Source: Syntrophaceae bacterium UBA2210 (lineage in GTDB: Bacteria > Desulfobacterota > Syntrophia > Syntrophales > UBA2210). From it: a stretch of DNA of 64,000 nucleotides. Within the stretch, counting starts at the first letter, position 1. Every line of letters starts with the position of its first letter. Below, one piece after another: positions 8,882 to 18,898 of the stretch. The translations under genes and the position numbers were made by a program. The stretch lies in contig DCUQ01000009.1 of NCBI GenBank assembly GCA_002327865.1, positions 1 to 64,000 of the forward strand. The letters run 5' to 3'. The notes beneath the pieces were generated by a model. It was not told the origin of the DNA, did no database searches, and saw nothing but the letters and a program-made list of their open reading frames with translations.

Positions 8882-8924
8882 CGGCAGCGGTTTTAAAAAT
8901 TGAGAAACCGGGAGGCATTGATTC

Positions 8925-9095
8925 ATGGGTTTAGAAAAGAGGTACTGTTCCATATGCGCGTGGAGAGGCACATGTACAAAACGGTTTACCGTATCCACAG
9001 ATTCCAGCGGAATGGTTCATTGTCCTGATTTCACAAGAGATCTTTCTATCAAGGATTCGGAGATCGATGAAATAGAAAAAAAGGATAAGAAGTGA
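8925..9095 (+). CDS. Small cysteine-rich protein (56 aa), unknown function
   Basis: A 56-codon gene starts with ATG 12 bases after a GGAGG ribosome binding site and has its own promoter candidate at 8853-8881. The product has four cysteines in the order CSICAWRGTC followed by VHCPDF, a probable metal-binding knuckle, and a charged lysine-rich tail. It is followed by a strong terminator at 9147-9187, so it looks like a monocistronic small-protein gene just before argS. The function is unknown; a Zn or Fe-S site is inferred from cysteine spacing only. Confidence 0.7.
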   Translation: MGLEKRYCSICAWRGTCTKRFTVSTDSSGMVHCPDFTRDLSIKDSEIDEIEKKDKK

Positions 9096-9146
9096 ATTGA
9101 AAAAGCGGTCAAACAATTTATAAAAACATTTTGTGCTCAAACTGTT

Positions 9147-9187
9147 AAAAAAGGTTGGCCCCCGGGCCAACTTTTTCGTTTTTTTTG
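9147..9187 (+). terminator. Rho-independent terminator after the small Cys-rich gene
   Basis: A GC-rich inverted repeat (GTTGGCC ... GGCCAAC) flanked by A and T tracts is followed by a run of eight or more T. It separates the small gene from argS. Confidence 0.85.
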
Positions 9188-9213
9188 TGTCCTGAGAAAA
9201 GTCTGAGAGGCTT

Positions 9214-10875
9214 ATGAAAGAAAGAGTAATCAAATTACTGGAAAAATCGATCAACTCCTGCGTTGAAAAGGGACTTTTAAAGGAAGCATATATTCCCTTT
9301 ATAGAAGTGGAGTTTCCGAGAGAAGGTTCTCACGGCGATTACGCGTCCAACATTGCCATGGTTCTTGCGTCGAGCCAGCGGGAGGCTCCGCGTAAAATAG
9401 CCGAACGCATAGTCGGGAACATCGATGACGGCGACGGATTGCTGGACAAAGTAGAGATAGCCGGTCCGGGGTTTATAAACTTTTTTATCAAAAATAATGT
9501 ATGGGCTGTTCTACTGAAAGAGGTAGACAGATACGGAGACCGGTACGGTGAATCCAATATCGGAAACGGCGTCAAAGTTCAGGTGGAATTCGTCAGTGCC
9601 AACCCCACGGGTCCGCTGCATATCGGCCATGCCAGGGGTGCAGTAATCGGCGATGTTATTGCCAATATTCTTAAGACATCGGGATTTTCCGTCTCCAGAG
9701 AATACTACATAAACGATGCAGGGAACCAGATGAACATGCTGGGAGAATCCGTCTACTACCGCTACCTGGAGTTGATGGGTGAAGACATTGTATTCCCCGG
9801 CAATTGTTATCAGGGAAGCTACATTACAGAACTCGCTCACACTATACGCGAACAATTTGGTGACAGGTTCCGGTCGGACAGGGAAACAGCGATCCCCTTT
9901 CTTACCAGGTACGCGGCAGATTTCATCCTCGAAGGGATAAAAGAAGATCTTGAAACCCTGGGTGTGGTATTCGATCGCTACTTCAGTGAAAAAGAACTCT
10001 ACAAGGATGATGGCGTAAGCAAAATTCTTCAGGACCTCCAGAAAGACGGATTTATATACAAGGAAGCAGACGCGGTATGGTTCAAGACAACGGATTTCGG
10101 CGATGAAAAGGACAGGGTCGTCATCAGAGAAAATGGAGAGCCCACTTATTTCGCCGCTGATATCGCCTATCACCTGAACAAGTATTCACGGGGTTTCGAC
10201 AAGGTCATTAATGTATGGGGGGCGGATCACCACGGGTATATACCCAGAATGCAGGCGGCCATACAGGCCCTCGGCAGAAAAAAGGAAGATCTTGAAATCG
10301 TTCTGGTCCAATTGGTAAATCTTCTCAGAAACGGCGTTCCCGTTCCCATGTCTACCAGGGCCGGTGAATTTGTAACCATAAGAGAGGTAACCGATGAGGT
10401 AGGAAAAGACGCCGCCAGATACAATTTTCTCATGAGAAGATCGAACAGCCACCTCGATTTCGACCTGGAACTTGCAAAGGCACAATCGAGTGAGAACCCG
10501 GTTTATTATGTGCAGTACGCCCACGCCAGGATATCCAGCATCATGAGGCTCGCTGCGGAACAGGGGTATCCGGCTCCGGGTTACGATGAAATAAGACCCG
10601 ATCTTCTGACTACCGCCGAAGAATGCGAACTTATTAAATTAATCGATAAGTTCCGGGAAATGGTTGAAGGAAGCGCGAAATCGCTCGAGCCGCATCGCAT
10701 ACCTTATTATATTAATGATCTTGCTTCCGTCTTCCACAGTTTTTACAACAAGCACAAAGTTATTTCCGATAACGTTGAACTGACAAAAGCGAGGTTGTTT
10801 CTGATAAAATCCACCGGCACGGTCATAAAAAATGCCCTTAGACTATTGGGGGTTTCGGCACCTGAACGTATGTGA
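9214..10875 (+). CDS. argS: Arginyl-tRNA synthetase
   Basis: A 553-residue class I aminoacyl-tRNA synthetase that charges tRNA-Arg. The N-terminal Add-1 domain contains the family pattern [11 protein letters not shown] (about residues 35-45). The HIGH motif appears as [18 protein letters not shown] near residue 130, and the class I core continues through [16 protein letters not shown]. The [11 protein letters not shown] segment occupies the KMSKR-equivalent position, degenerate as is usual for ArgRS. The C-terminal anticodon-binding domain is intact to the stop. The ATG is preceded by a GAGAGG ribosome binding site. The stop overlaps a possible GTG start of the next gene. Confidence 0.97.
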   Translation: MKERVIKLLEKSINSCVEKGLLKEAYIPFIEVEFPREGSHGDYASNIAMVLASSQREAPRKIAERIVGNIDDGDGLLDKVEIAGPGFINFFIKNNVWAVLLKEVDRYGDRYGESNIGNGVKVQVEFVSANPTGPLHIGHARGAVIGDVIANILKTSGFSVSREYYINDAGNQMNMLGESVYYRYLELMGEDIVFPGNCYQGSYITELAHTIREQFGDRFRSDRETAIPFLTRYAADFILEGIKEDLETLGVVFDRYFSEKELYKDDGVSKILQDLQKDGFIYKEADAVWFKTTDFGDEKDRVVIRENGEPTYFAADIAYHLNKYSRGFDKVINVWGADHHGYIPRMQAAIQALGRKKEDLEIVLVQLVNLLRNGVPVPMSTRAGEFVTIREVTDEVGKDAARYNFLMRRSNSHLDFDLELAKAQSSENPVYYVQYAHARISSIMRLAAEQGYPAPGYDEIRPDLLTTAEECELIKLIDKFREMVEGSAKSLEPHRIPYYINDLASVFHSFYNKHKVISDNVELTKARLFLIKSTGTVIKNALRLLGVSAPERM

Positions 10876-10892
10876 ATATCGAGGATAACCGC

Positions 10893-11540
10893 ATGTCGGA
10901 GAAAAACAGAGATTTCGAATTCAGACTGGGGAAATTTGGTCTGGTTTTCTTAACCCTGGTTATCGCGCTGCTTCTGTTGTTCTTTTTTATATGCGGGGTA
11001 ATGGTTGGAAAGAATATAGAAAGTTATCCGAAAAAAATAGCCGGCATACCCGGAACCATAAAGGAGAAGATAACAAAAGGCAAAGACACCGTACCTGATA
11101 CGGACAAGAAACAAGATGAAATCAATTTCACTTTTTATGAAACACTTAAAGGTAGCGGTACAGCTATAAAAGAAAATTTCACGGATAAAAAGGTACCATA
11201 TCCCGATAAATATAAACTACCCGACAAGAAACAGCCCGCTGAAAAGATTGCTCCCTCCGAACAGTATAAACCGCCGGAGAAAGAAGAACCTGCCGGGCTG
11301 TATGTAGTCCAGGTGGCATCCTTCAGGGACAAAGATAAAACGGAAGCAATGAAGGCAAAACTGACCGCTATGGGGTATACTCCACGGATTGACGATATCG
11401 ATCTTAAATCGAAGGGTAAATGGTTCCGTGTAAAGCTGACGGGATTTACAACATACGAAGACGCCAGGGAAACCGCATCCCTGGTGGAAAAGAAACAAAG
11501 AGGTATCAAATGCCTCATTATAAAAAATGGAGAAAAATAG
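10893..11540 (+). CDS. SPOR domain membrane protein
   Basis: A 215-residue bitopic protein: a short cytoplasmic N terminus, one transmembrane helix (FGLVFLTLVIALLLLFFF region), a Lys/Pro-rich linker and a C-terminal SPOR domain beginning YVVQVASFRDKDKTEAMK and ending near CLIIKNGEK. SPOR domains bind denuded peptidoglycan at the septum, so a role in cell division or wall remodelling is likely. I chose the ATG at 10893, preceded by GAGG; a GTG start at 10872 overlapping the argS stop is the alternative. It lies 11 bases before ffh. Confidence 0.85.
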   Translation: MSEKNRDFEFRLGKFGLVFLTLVIALLLLFFFICGVMVGKNIESYPKKIAGIPGTIKEKITKGKDTVPDTDKKQDEINFTFYETLKGSGTAIKENFTDKKVPYPDKYKLPDKKQPAEKIAPSEQYKPPEKEEPAGLYVVQVASFRDKDKTEAMKAKLTAMGYTPRIDDIDLKSKGKWFRVKLTGFTTYEDARETASLVEKKQRGIKCLIIKNGEK

Positions 11541-11551
11541 CATAAACCGCC

Positions 11552-12886
11552 ATGTTCGAGAATCTGACCGATAAACTGAACACCATATTCAAAAAGCTCA
11601 AGGGAAGAAGTGTTCTCGATGAAGAGAACGTCAGAGCGGCCATGAAAGACATCCGCATGGCACTTCTTGAAGCGGACGTCAATTTCAAAGTGACCAGGGA
11701 ATTCATCGAGGATGTCAGCGAACGGGCCATAGGCCAGGAAGTTTTTGACAGTATCAGCCCCGGCCAGCAGATAGTTAAGATCGTTTATGACAGGCTTGTC
11801 GAATTAATGGGAAAAGAGAGCGGCCACCTGAACCTCGCAAACCGGGCTCCCGCTCCGATAATGCTTGTCGGCCTCCAGGGATGCGGCAAGACAACAACCG
11901 CCGCAAAGCTCTCCCGCTATCTTACAGGTCGGCATCACACGGTTTCCATGGTTTCCGCCGATGTATACAGGCCCGCAGCCATAGAGCAGTTAAAGATACT
12001 CGGGCAGATTACAAATATTCATGTATTCGATTCAAAGGACCAGAAAGACCCGGTGAAAATCTGCGTGGAAGCCGTCGAACACGCGAAAGCCAACGGATTT
12101 GATACGCTCATCATAGACACTGCGGGCAGGCTGCACATCGACGACGCGTTGATGGACGAGTTGAAGAGAATAAAAGATATCGTGAATCCGTCCGAAATCC
12201 TTTTCGTCGCCGATGCAATGACAGGACAGGATGCGGTTTCCGTAGCCGAAAAATTTGATGGTTTACTGGGTATAGACGGCATTGTGCTGACAAAAATGGA
12301 TGGTGATGCGCGCGGCGGAGCGGCACTGTCGCTGAAAAAAGTCACAGGGAAACCGGTAAAGTTCGTCGGGACGGGTGAAAAAACCGACGCTCTGGAAGTG
12401 TTCCACCCGGAACGCATGGCATCCAGGATTCTCGGTATGGGCGATATTCTGTCTCTCGTCGAGAAAGCCCAGACGGCAATGGATGAGAAGACCTCCAGAG
12501 AGATGGAAAAGAAGATAAGGAAAGATTCATTTACTCTGGACGACCTCAAGCAGCAATTGGCACGAGTAAAAAAAATGGGATCAATGCAGGACATTCTCGG
12601 AATGATGCCCGGTTTCGGCAAGATAAAAGCCATGAAAAACATGACACCCGATGAGGGCGAACTGACAAAAACAACCGCTATAATCGATTCCATGACGAAA
12701 GATGAACGTGCCAATTACAAAATCATAAACGGACAAAGGAGAAAACGGATCGCCAGAGGGAGCGGAACGACCGTACAGGATGTCAATAAAGTCCTTAAAA
12801 ATTACATAGAGATGCGAAAAATGATGAAGAAGTTGACAAAAGGTGGAATGAAATCTATAATGCGGCGTAATTTGTACTTTAAATAA
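11552..12886 (+). CDS. ffh: Signal recognition particle GTPase Ffh
   Basis: A 444-residue SRP54 homolog that binds 4.5S RNA and nascent signal sequences and delivers ribosomes to FtsY at the membrane. The N domain is followed by the G domain with GLQGCGKTTTAAKL (P-loop), DTAGR and TKMDGDARGG, then the methionine-rich M domain (MQDILGMMPGFGKIKAMKNM), which holds the signal-sequence groove and RNA-binding site. The length matches the family. It is the first gene of the conserved ffh-rpsP-khpA-rimM-trmD cluster. Confidence 0.97.
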   Translation: MFENLTDKLNTIFKKLKGRSVLDEENVRAAMKDIRMALLEADVNFKVTREFIEDVSERAIGQEVFDSISPGQQIVKIVYDRLVELMGKESGHLNLANRAPAPIMLVGLQGCGKTTTAAKLSRYLTGRHHTVSMVSADVYRPAAIEQLKILGQITNIHVFDSKDQKDPVKICVEAVEHAKANGFDTLIIDTAGRLHIDDALMDELKRIKDIVNPSEILFVADAMTGQDAVSVAEKFDGLLGIDGIVLTKMDGDARGGAALSLKKVTGKPVKFVGTGEKTDALEVFHPERMASRILGMGDILSLVEKAQTAMDEKTSREMEKKIRKDSFTLDDLKQQLARVKKMGSMQDILGMMPGFGKIKAMKNMTPDEGELTKTTAIIDSMTKDERANYKIINGQRRKRIARGSGTTVQDVNKVLKNYIEMRKMMKKLTKGGMKSIMRRNLYFK

Positions 12887-12965
12887 AATTTAACATGTGT
12901 TAAAAGCGACCGCTGTTGTTTATCCAGAGATACAAAATAATCATCAGGAGGTAACGAACCGGGGA

Positions 12966-13229
12966 ATGGCAATAAGAATAAGATTGACGCGCATGGGCGC
13001 AAAAAAGAAACCCTTTTACAGAATTGTGGTGGCGGAAAATGAAGCGCCGCGAGATGGGAGATTCATAGAGATAGTCGGGAATTACGATCCTTTGAAAGAT
13101 CCTGCCGGTATAAACATCAAGGAAGATCGGGTAATAGACTGGCTGGCAAAAGGAGCTAAGCCCACTCAGACAGTATCGAGTCTCCTGAAGAAAAAGGGGG
13201 TTGCCGTAACGAAAAGAGAGAAGGCGTAA
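12966..13229 (+). CDS. rpsP: 30S ribosomal protein S16
   Basis: An 87-residue S16 protein starting [19 protein letters not shown], with the conserved YDP motif in the middle and a short basic tail. It assembles early into the 30S body. I chose the ATG at 12966 because it matches the universal S16 N terminus and an AGGAGGT ribosome binding site lies about 15 bases upstream; an upstream GTG frame is open but not S16-like. Confidence 0.97.
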   Translation: MAIRIRLTRMGAKKKPFYRIVVAENEAPRDGRFIEIVGNYDPLKDPAGINIKEDRVIDWLAKGAKPTQTVSSLLKKKGVAVTKREKA

Positions 13230-13304
13230 ATCAACAAAGAGGAGGGGGGAGAACAAGAACAATCTTTATCTTACTTACTCTAAGAAGCAGTGGAGGTTGT
13301 TACG

Positions 13305-13535
13305 ATGAAAGACTTGATCAAGTATATGGCTCAGGCTTTAGTAGATTCTCCAGATGATGTTGAGTGTACAGAAATAATAGGAGAGCAGACTTCCGTTATT
13401 GAACTGAGAATTGCGAAGGATGACTTGGGAAAAGTCATTGGAAAACAGGGAAAAACAGCGAAGGCAATGAGGACTATTTTGAGTGCTGCATCATCCAAGC
13501 TTCATAAGAGAGCGGTTCTTGAGATCATAGAATAA
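13305..13535 (+). CDS. khpA: KhpA-type KH-domain RNA-binding protein
   Basis: A 76-residue single KH-domain protein with the GxxG RNA-binding loop in [14 protein letters not shown]. KhpA pairs with KhpB as a global RNA chaperone in several bacteria. I chose the ATG at 13305, preceded by GGAGG. It sits between rpsP and rimM as in most bacteria with this cluster, and rimM starts with GTG directly after the stop codon. Confidence 0.93.
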   Translation: MKDLIKYMAQALVDSPDDVECTEIIGEQTSVIELRIAKDDLGKVIGKQGKTAKAMRTILSAASSKLHKRAVLEIIE

Positions 13536-14027
13536 GTGAACAACCTGCTAGGGATAGGAAAAATCGTTAAAACCATCGGCCTGAAAGGCCGGCTTAAAGT
13601 TCTTTCATATTGTGAATCGGCAGAAACGCTTGAAACACTGGAAAATGCCTTTATAGGTAAAGACAGCAAAGACATACATACGTTCAAAGCCAAAGTTACC
13701 GGTATCAGAAAAGGGTCTTTTAACCTCGATCTTGAGGGTGTGAATACCACGGAGTCGGCTGAAGCTCTGATCGGGCAGTATGTATTTACGACTCCTAAAA
13801 ACCTCCCCGAAGGTGAGTACTACTGGACAGATATAATAGGGCTTTATGTCCTTACGGAAACGGGCTTGAAACTGGGACAAATAACAAACATCCTGGCGAC
13901 GGGGAGTAACGATGTGTATATCTGTAGCGGCGAGAGAGAATTTCTCATTCCGGCGTTTGATGACGTGGTAAAAAAGATTGATATTGAAAAAGGCATTATC
14001 GTTGTAAGGCTGCCCGAAGGGTTGTAA
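13536..14027 (+). CDS. rimM: Ribosome maturation factor RimM
   Basis: A 163-residue 16S rRNA processing factor needed for 30S head assembly around S19. The N-terminal barrel opens [19 protein letters not shown], and the PRC-barrel domain has YYWTDIIGL and the conserved [14 protein letters not shown] segment. The start is a GTG immediately after the khpA stop, which indicates coupling. The trmD gene starts one base after its stop. Confidence 0.94.
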   Translation: MNNLLGIGKIVKTIGLKGRLKVLSYCESAETLETLENAFIGKDSKDIHTFKAKVTGIRKGSFNLDLEGVNTTESAEALIGQYVFTTPKNLPEGEYYWTDIIGLYVLTETGLKLGQITNILATGSNDVYICSGEREFLIPAFDDVVKKIDIEKGIIVVRLPEGL

Positions 14028-14028
14028 A

Positions 14029-14772
14029 ATGATTGTTTTTGATATTTTATCCATCTTTCCGGAGATGTTTTTCTCCACCCTCAGCAGCAGTCTTATGAAA
14101 AAATCCATAGAGAATGGTCTGATTAAGGTAAATCTTCACAATATCCGTGATTATACCGGAGACAAACACAGAACTACCGATGATACCCCTTACGGCGGCG
14201 GCGGCGGGATGGTGATGAAGGTCGAGCCTGTAGCGAACGCACTGAAAGCCGTTATTCCCGAGGGAGATAAAACGACCGTTATTCTCCTCTCACCGCAGGG
14301 AGAGACATTCAAACAGGAGCTTGCGGAAGAATTTTCCCAATATTCCAGGATCGTACTGATATGCGGACACTATGAGGGAATAGACGAGCGTATCAGAAAG
14401 CATCTGGTTGACAGAGAAATATCGGTAGGTGACTATGTCCTGAGCGGCGGAGAGTTGCCTGCGATGATAATTATGGACGCTGTATCCCGCCTGATACCGG
14501 GGTTTGTGGGAAACAGCGAATCGGTTTTGTACGATTCTTTTTCAACCGGGCTCCTGGAAGGTCCCCACTATACGAAACCCAGGGAATACGCAGGCTGGGA
14601 GGTTCCCGAGGTGCTGCTCTCGGGACACCAGAAAAAGATAGACGAATGGCGGCGCAGGGAATCCTTAAAAAGGACTCTTCAGAGAAGACCGGATATGCTG
14701 ATGCAGGCCGGCCTTACGGAAGAAGATAGAAGGATACTGAAGGAACTTACAGGAGATCCTGAATTTGTGTAA
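14029..14772 (+). CDS. trmD: tRNA (guanine-37-N1)-methyltransferase
   Basis: A 247-residue SPOUT-class methyltransferase that makes m1G37 in tRNAs, preventing +1 frameshifts. Motifs include the N-terminal [11 protein letters not shown], the [14 protein letters not shown] loop, [13 protein letters not shown] and the trefoil-knot segment [16 protein letters not shown]. The length is normal for the family. The following gene begins with a TTG inside the last codons. Confidence 0.97.
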   Translation: MIVFDILSIFPEMFFSTLSSSLMKKSIENGLIKVNLHNIRDYTGDKHRTTDDTPYGGGGGMVMKVEPVANALKAVIPEGDKTTVILLSPQGETFKQELAEEFSQYSRIVLICGHYEGIDERIRKHLVDREISVGDYVLSGGELPAMIIMDAVSRLIPGFVGNSESVLYDSFSTGLLEGPHYTKPREYAGWEVPEVLLSGHQKKIDEWRRRESLKRTLQRRPDMLMQAGLTEEDRRILKELTGDPEFV

Positions 14773-15331
14773 GAACCTCTATATCGCTCTTTTACACTAC
14801 CCCGTTTACAATAAGAAAGGCGATGTTGTAACAACGGCGGTAACCAACATGGATATACACGATATATCGAGAGCTGCCAGAACGTACGGTGTAAAAGGGT
14901 TTTACATCGTAACGCCGATAGAGCAGCAGCAGGTATTTGTCAGGCGTATCCTGCAACACTGGCAGGAAGGATATGGCACCACGTATAATCCTTCGAGGAA
15001 ACAGGCTTTCGATATCGTTAGACTTAAGGAAACTCTTGATGATACAGTAACGGCGATATCACGGGAGAACGGCAATAGCAGGGTTAAAGTTGTAGTTACG
15101 AGCGCTTCCGACCACAAGCATAATACGATGGCCTGCAGGGGATTGAGAAAGAAGATAGAGGAAAGCAGAGAAACCTTTCTGATAGTTTTTGGAACGGGTT
15201 GGGGAATCGCTGAAACAGTTATTGACAAAGCTGATTTCTTTGTAGAACCGATAAGAGGAAACTCAGATTATAATCATCTGTCTGTCAGGTCGGCAGTAGC
15301 CGTCATGCTGGATAGACTATGCGGTAACTAG
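14765..15331 (+). CDS. SPOUT-like RNA methyltransferase (Methyltrn_RNA_4 type)
   Basis: A 188-residue protein of the family often found between trmD and rplS in deltaproteobacteria and Thermotogae. It is predicted to be an S-adenosylmethionine-dependent RNA methyltransferase whose target is not established. Features are [19 protein letters not shown] at the N terminus, [12 protein letters not shown] in the SAM-binding knot region, and [20 protein letters not shown] at the C terminus. The start is a TTG that overlaps the last eight bases of trmD. Confidence 0.82.
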   Translation: MCKNLYIALLHYPVYNKKGDVVTTAVTNMDIHDISRAARTYGVKGFYIVTPIEQQQVFVRRILQHWQEGYGTTYNPSRKQAFDIVRLKETLDDTVTAISRENGNSRVKVVVTSASDHKHNTMACRGLRKKIEESRETFLIVFGTGWGIAETVIDKADFFVEPIRGNSDYNHLSVRSAVAVMLDRLCGN

Positions 15332-15370
15332 CTATACTAATTTATGATTTTCAGAGGAGGATTTTGAATT

Positions 15371-15718
15371 ATGAATGTTCTCGACACGCTCGAAAAAGAA
15401 CAGATGCGAGCGGATATTCCCGGGTTTAAGCCGGGCGATACTGTAAAGGTATATGTAAAGATTGTAGAAGGCCAGAAAGAAAGAATCCAGATTTTCCAGG
15501 GATCGGTCATACGTAAAAGGGCGGGACAAAACCGTGCCACTTTTACCGTAAGAAAGATATCTTCCGGCATAGGAGTTGAACGTACGTTTCCTCTTCATTC
15601 CCCCGTTATCGACAAGGTGGAAATAGTAATGCGGGGCAGAGTCAGACGTTCAAGACTGTATTACCTGAGAGATCTCAAGGGTAAGAAGGCACGTATAAAG
15701 GAACTCGGCAGAAGATGA
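15371..15718 (+). CDS. rplS: 50S ribosomal protein L19
   Basis: A 115-residue L19 protein from the 30S-50S interface. It shows [32 protein letters not shown] and IEKTFPLHSP-like [10 protein letters not shown] signatures and the C-terminal [21 protein letters not shown] strong AGAGGAGG ribosome binding site precedes the ATG. Confidence 0.97.
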   Translation: MNVLDTLEKEQMRADIPGFKPGDTVKVYVKIVEGQKERIQIFQGSVIRKRAGQNRATFTVRKISSGIGVERTFPLHSPVIDKVEIVMRGRVRRSRLYYLRDLKGKKARIKELGRR

Positions 15719-15721
15719 GAG

Positions 15722-16306
15722 ATGTATGGATTTGAACTTCGTGCCAGGTGGATGGGCTTTAACACGATTGCCGGCATCGATGAAGCCGGGAGAGGCCCCC
15801 TTGCGGGTCCCGTTGTAGCCGCAGCGGTAATTTTCCCTCCGGGTTATACGAACGGGGAGATCAGAGATTCCAAAAAGCTGACTCCCCTTAAAAGAGAAAC
15901 CCTGTATAAGATAATAAGAGATGATGCCGTTTCTATCGGATTGGGGTCTATAGACGCTTCTACCATAGATAAAATCAATATTCTCCAGGCTACACTGGCC
16001 GCAATGAAAACGGCCGTTCTTAATCTTGCCACTCAACCGGATTATCTTCTCATAGACGGAATAAACACAATTGATGTTCCTATCAAACAGGAAACAATTA
16101 TCGGAGGAGACTCGCTCAGTGTTTCCGTAGCAGCCGCCTCCATAATAGCCAAGGTATTACGTGACCAGCTTATGGACAGGTATCATGTCCTGTACCCACA
16201 GTATAACTTCCTCAAGAATAAAGGATACGGGACTAAGGAACACCGGGAGGCGGTGAAAAAATATGGCCGATGCAAGATCCACAGAAAATATTTCAGGATC
16301 AAATAA
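15722..16306 (+). CDS. rnhB: Ribonuclease HII
   Basis: A 194-residue type 2 RNase H that incises at ribonucleotides in DNA. The catalytic core begins IAGIDEAGRGPLAGPVVAA with the Asp-Glu pair; further acidic residues lie in DSKKLTP and LLIDGI. The C-terminal YHVLYPQYNFLKNKGYGTKEH and IHRKYF segments are typical. The ATG lies 3 bases after the rplS stop. Its last 44 bases overlap yraN. Confidence 0.95.
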   Translation: MYGFELRARWMGFNTIAGIDEAGRGPLAGPVVAAAVIFPPGYTNGEIRDSKKLTPLKRETLYKIIRDDAVSIGLGSIDASTIDKINILQATLAAMKTAVLNLATQPDYLLIDGINTIDVPIKQETIIGGDSLSVSVAAASIIAKVLRDQLMDRYHVLYPQYNFLKNKGYGTKEHREAVKKYGRCKIHRKYFRIK

Positions 16307-16661
16307 CATCGAGAAGGGCAAAAAGGGGGAAGACATAGCAGCCGTCTACCTGCGAAAAAAGGGATATCGGATCGTCGAGAGAAATTACAGATGTCGTTAC
16401 GGAGAGATCGACATTATTGCCATGGATGCCGGAGATATTGTATTTGTCGAAGTAAAGAGTAGAAAATCGGAGTCTTTCGGTTCACCTGAAGAGGCGGTCA
16501 GCATAGTTAAACAGAAAAAGATTTCAAACGTAGCACTCAATTATCTGCAGGAAAAGGGAATTACCGACCATAATGCCAGATTTGATATTGTCGCTGTAAG
16601 GTTAATCCCGGAGGGTAATCGTATCAACATCATAAGAGACGCTTTCGACCTGTGTCTTTAA
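16263..16661 (+). CDS. yraN: YraN/UPF0102 nuclease-fold protein
   Basis: A 132-residue protein of the UPF0102 family, which has a PD-(D/E)xK-like nuclease fold and may act in DNA or recombination intermediates; its function is unproven. The core reads KKGYRIVERNYRCRYGEIDI and IVFVEVKSRKSESFG, containing the Glu-Asp and Glu-x-Lys residues of the fold. A frame overlap of 44 bases with rnhB places the chosen ATG inside that gene; a start further down is possible. Confidence 0.88.
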   Translation: MADARSTENISGSNNIEKGKKGEDIAAVYLRKKGYRIVERNYRCRYGEIDIIAMDAGDIVFVEVKSRKSESFGSPEEAVSIVKQKKISNVALNYLQEKGITDHNARFDIVAVRLIPEGNRINIIRDAFDLCL

Positions 16662-16673
16662 CAGGAGACCGAC

Positions 16674-17534
16674 ATGGAAAAAGGAATATTATACATAGTC
16701 GCAACACCTATAGGTAATCTGGAGGATATTACTCTGCGTGCTATACGCACCCTCGGAGAAGTACAACTGATTGCGGCGGAAGATACACGCAGAACAAAGA
16801 TACTGCTCGATTCTTATGGGATTAATACACCGATCACGAGTCTCCACGACCATAACGAACTGAAAAAGAGCAGTCAACTGGTAGCCAAACTGAACGAAGG
16901 AACCAATATCGCATATGTTTCGGACGCAGGCACGCCGGGGATATCAGATCCCGGGTATATCTTCGTCAAACAGGCCATCGCGGAATCCATCAGGGTTGTT
17001 CCCGTTCCCGGACCGGTTGCCGCGGTCGCCGCACTTAATGCTTCAGGTCTCCCCATGGACAGTTTTGTCTTCTTTGCATTCCTGCCCTCCCGGCGTGGGA
17101 AAAGACGGCAACTGCTGGAATCCATCAAAGAGGAGACAAAAACCCTGGTGTTTTACGAATCACCCAACCGGCTTCTCGATACCATCGAAGATGTCAGTCA
17201 AATTCTCGGGGACAGACAGATAAGCATTTCCAGAGAATTAACGAAGATGTATGAAGAAACAATGCGCGGCAGTGTCAGCGAGGTCCGTGAATCTCTACAG
17301 GGGAAAAAGATAAAAGGAGAAATCACACTGGTTATTGCTGGCGCCGTCCGGGATAATACCGGCTGTACGACCGAAGAAATACGTGTCAAAATTCAGGAAG
17401 CACGGAAAGATCCAGATTCTTCTACAAGAGACATCGTGGATGCTCTTTCGGAAGAGCTGGATATGCCGAGAAAGGAAATATATAAACAGGTTATTAATTT
17501 CATAAATGAAATCGACAACACCGAAACATCCTGA
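16674..17534 (+). CDS. rsmI: 16S rRNA 2'-O-ribose C1402 methyltransferase RsmI
   Basis: A 286-residue tetrapyrrole-methylase-fold enzyme that methylates the ribose of C1402 in the 30S decoding centre. Signatures are ILYIVATPIGNLEDITLRA, AAEDTRRTKILL, VSDAGTPGISDPG, VVPVPGPVA and the late FYESPNRLLDT and SRELTKMYEE. It closes the ffh-to-rsmI run, with an AGGAGA ribosome binding site just upstream. Confidence 0.96.
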   Translation: MEKGILYIVATPIGNLEDITLRAIRTLGEVQLIAAEDTRRTKILLDSYGINTPITSLHDHNELKKSSQLVAKLNEGTNIAYVSDAGTPGISDPGYIFVKQAIAESIRVVPVPGPVAAVAALNASGLPMDSFVFFAFLPSRRGKRRQLLESIKEETKTLVFYESPNRLLDTIEDVSQILGDRQISISRELTKMYEETMRGSVSEVRESLQGKKIKGEITLVIAGAVRDNTGCTTEEIRVKIQEARKDPDSSTRDIVDALSEELDMPRKEIYKQVINFINEIDNTETS

Positions 17535-17678
17535 CGCCGACATTTTTTGCCTCAACATACCGATTTTCCCTGTTCAAAAAAATGCCTGCACGTTTCGGAT
17601 TCTGAAATATCCGCATTTTCCTGCAGAAACATCTTCCAACCAGTTATTATTACACACTTTAGTTATGGTTTTTAGGGT

Positions 17679-17707
17679 TTGACTATTCGAAAAGAGATCA
17701 TTATAAT
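17679..17707 (+). promoter_or_regulatory. Near-consensus sigma-70 promoter for cfa
   Basis: TTGACT and a perfect TATAAT are separated by 17 bp. The predicted transcript start is about 72 bp before the cfa ATG. This is the strongest housekeeping promoter seen in the window. Confidence 0.8.
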
Positions 17708-17785
17708 AACTTCCGTTTTTTCACCATACTTTCATGATAAACAATGGAAGGCAGTATTCGTCAAATAAAGGTGTGACATAGTGAG

Positions 17786-18898
17786 ATGAAAGCGTTTCGG
17801 CAACAGGCGGAAAAAATTCTTGGTTGTGCCGATGTGAAGATTAACGGTTCACGACCGTGGGACATTACAGTCCATAACGAAGCATTATTCCAGCTTGTTC
17901 TTTCTAAGGGATCACTCGGCCTCGGCGAGGCCTATATGGACGGCTGGTGGGACTGTGAAAGGCTCGACGAGTTCTTTTACAAAATCCTGACCGAAGGATT
18001 AGAAGATAAGGTCAGGGATTGGAAGATATTAATTCAATACCTCAAAGCGACCATTCTCAATCCCCAAAACAAATTAAAGGCGTTTAACATCGGCGAGCAC
18101 CATTATGACATGGGAAACGAGCTGTATAAAGCGATGCTCGACAAACGCCTGACTTACACCTGTGCCTACTGGGACAACGCAGAAACACTCGACGAGGCGC
18201 AGGAAGCCAAGCTCGATCTCGTCGCCAGGAAAATAAACCTGAAAGAAGGAATGAAGGTCCTCGATATCGGCTGCGGATGGGGAAGTTTTGCCAAGTATGC
18301 CGCCGAGAAATACGGCGCCGAAGTTGTCGGCATCACGGTTTCGAAAGAACAGGTAAAACTAGCGAGGGAACTGTGCAAAGGGCTCCCCGTGGAGATACGC
18401 CTGCAGGATTACAGAGATGTAGACGGAAAATTTGACCATATCGTCTCGCTGGGTATGATCGAACATGTCGGCCAGAAAAATTACCGGACATTCATGAAGA
18501 TCGTCCACCGCTGCCTGAAAGATGAAGGGTTGTTTCTTTTACATACTATAGGAACCAACAAATCCGTCAAGAAATGTGATCCCTGGATCGAAAAATATAT
18601 CTTTCCGAATGGAATGCTTCCATCGATAAAACAGCTTGCCAAATCTTTTGAAGGACTGTTTGTTGTAGAAAACTGGCACAATTACGGAACGCACTATGAC
18701 AAGACGCTGATGGCCTGGTTTAAAAACTTCACCGGAAACCTCGACAAAATAAAGCATATTTACGATAACCGCTTTTACCGCATGTGGAAATATTATTTGC
18801 TCTCCTGCGCCGGATCATTCCGGGCGCGCAAAATTCAATTGTGGCAGATAGTGCTTTCCAAGAAAGGCCTTAAAGGCGGCTGGAAACATTCACATTGA
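17786..18898 (+). CDS. cfa: Cyclopropane-fatty-acyl-phospholipid synthase
   Basis: A 370-residue SAM-dependent enzyme that adds a methylene bridge to unsaturated phospholipid acyl chains at the inner membrane. The N-terminal part has the family pattern SLGLGEAYMDGWWDC, then HYDMGNELY, the SAM-binding VLDIGCGWGSFAKYAA and the IEHVGQKNYRTF motif. The C-terminal YYLLSCAGSFRARKIQLWQIV is characteristic. The length equals the E. coli type. The gene is monocistronic with its own promoter at 17679-17707. Confidence 0.95.
   Translation: MKAFRQQAEKILGCADVKINGSRPWDITVHNEALFQLVLSKGSLGLGEAYMDGWWDCERLDEFFYKILTEGLEDKVRDWKILIQYLKATILNPQNKLKAFNIGEHHYDMGNELYKAMLDKRLTYTCAYWDNAETLDEAQEAKLDLVARKINLKEGMKVLDIGCGWGSFAKYAAEKYGAEVVGITVSKEQVKLARELCKGLPVEIRLQDYRDVDGKFDHIVSLGMIEHVGQKNYRTFMKIVHRCLKDEGLFLLHTIGTNKSVKKCDPWIEKYIFPNGMLPSIKQLAKSFEGLFVVENWHNYGTHYDKTLMAWFKNFTGNLDKIKHIYDNRFYRMWKYYLLSCAGSFRARKIQLWQIVLSKKGLKGGWKHSH

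Noticed and set aside
12019-12714. 231-codon minus-strand frame inside ffh
   Set aside because: It is a shadow of ffh, Ser-rich in the way antisense frames of this codon usage are, with no domain.
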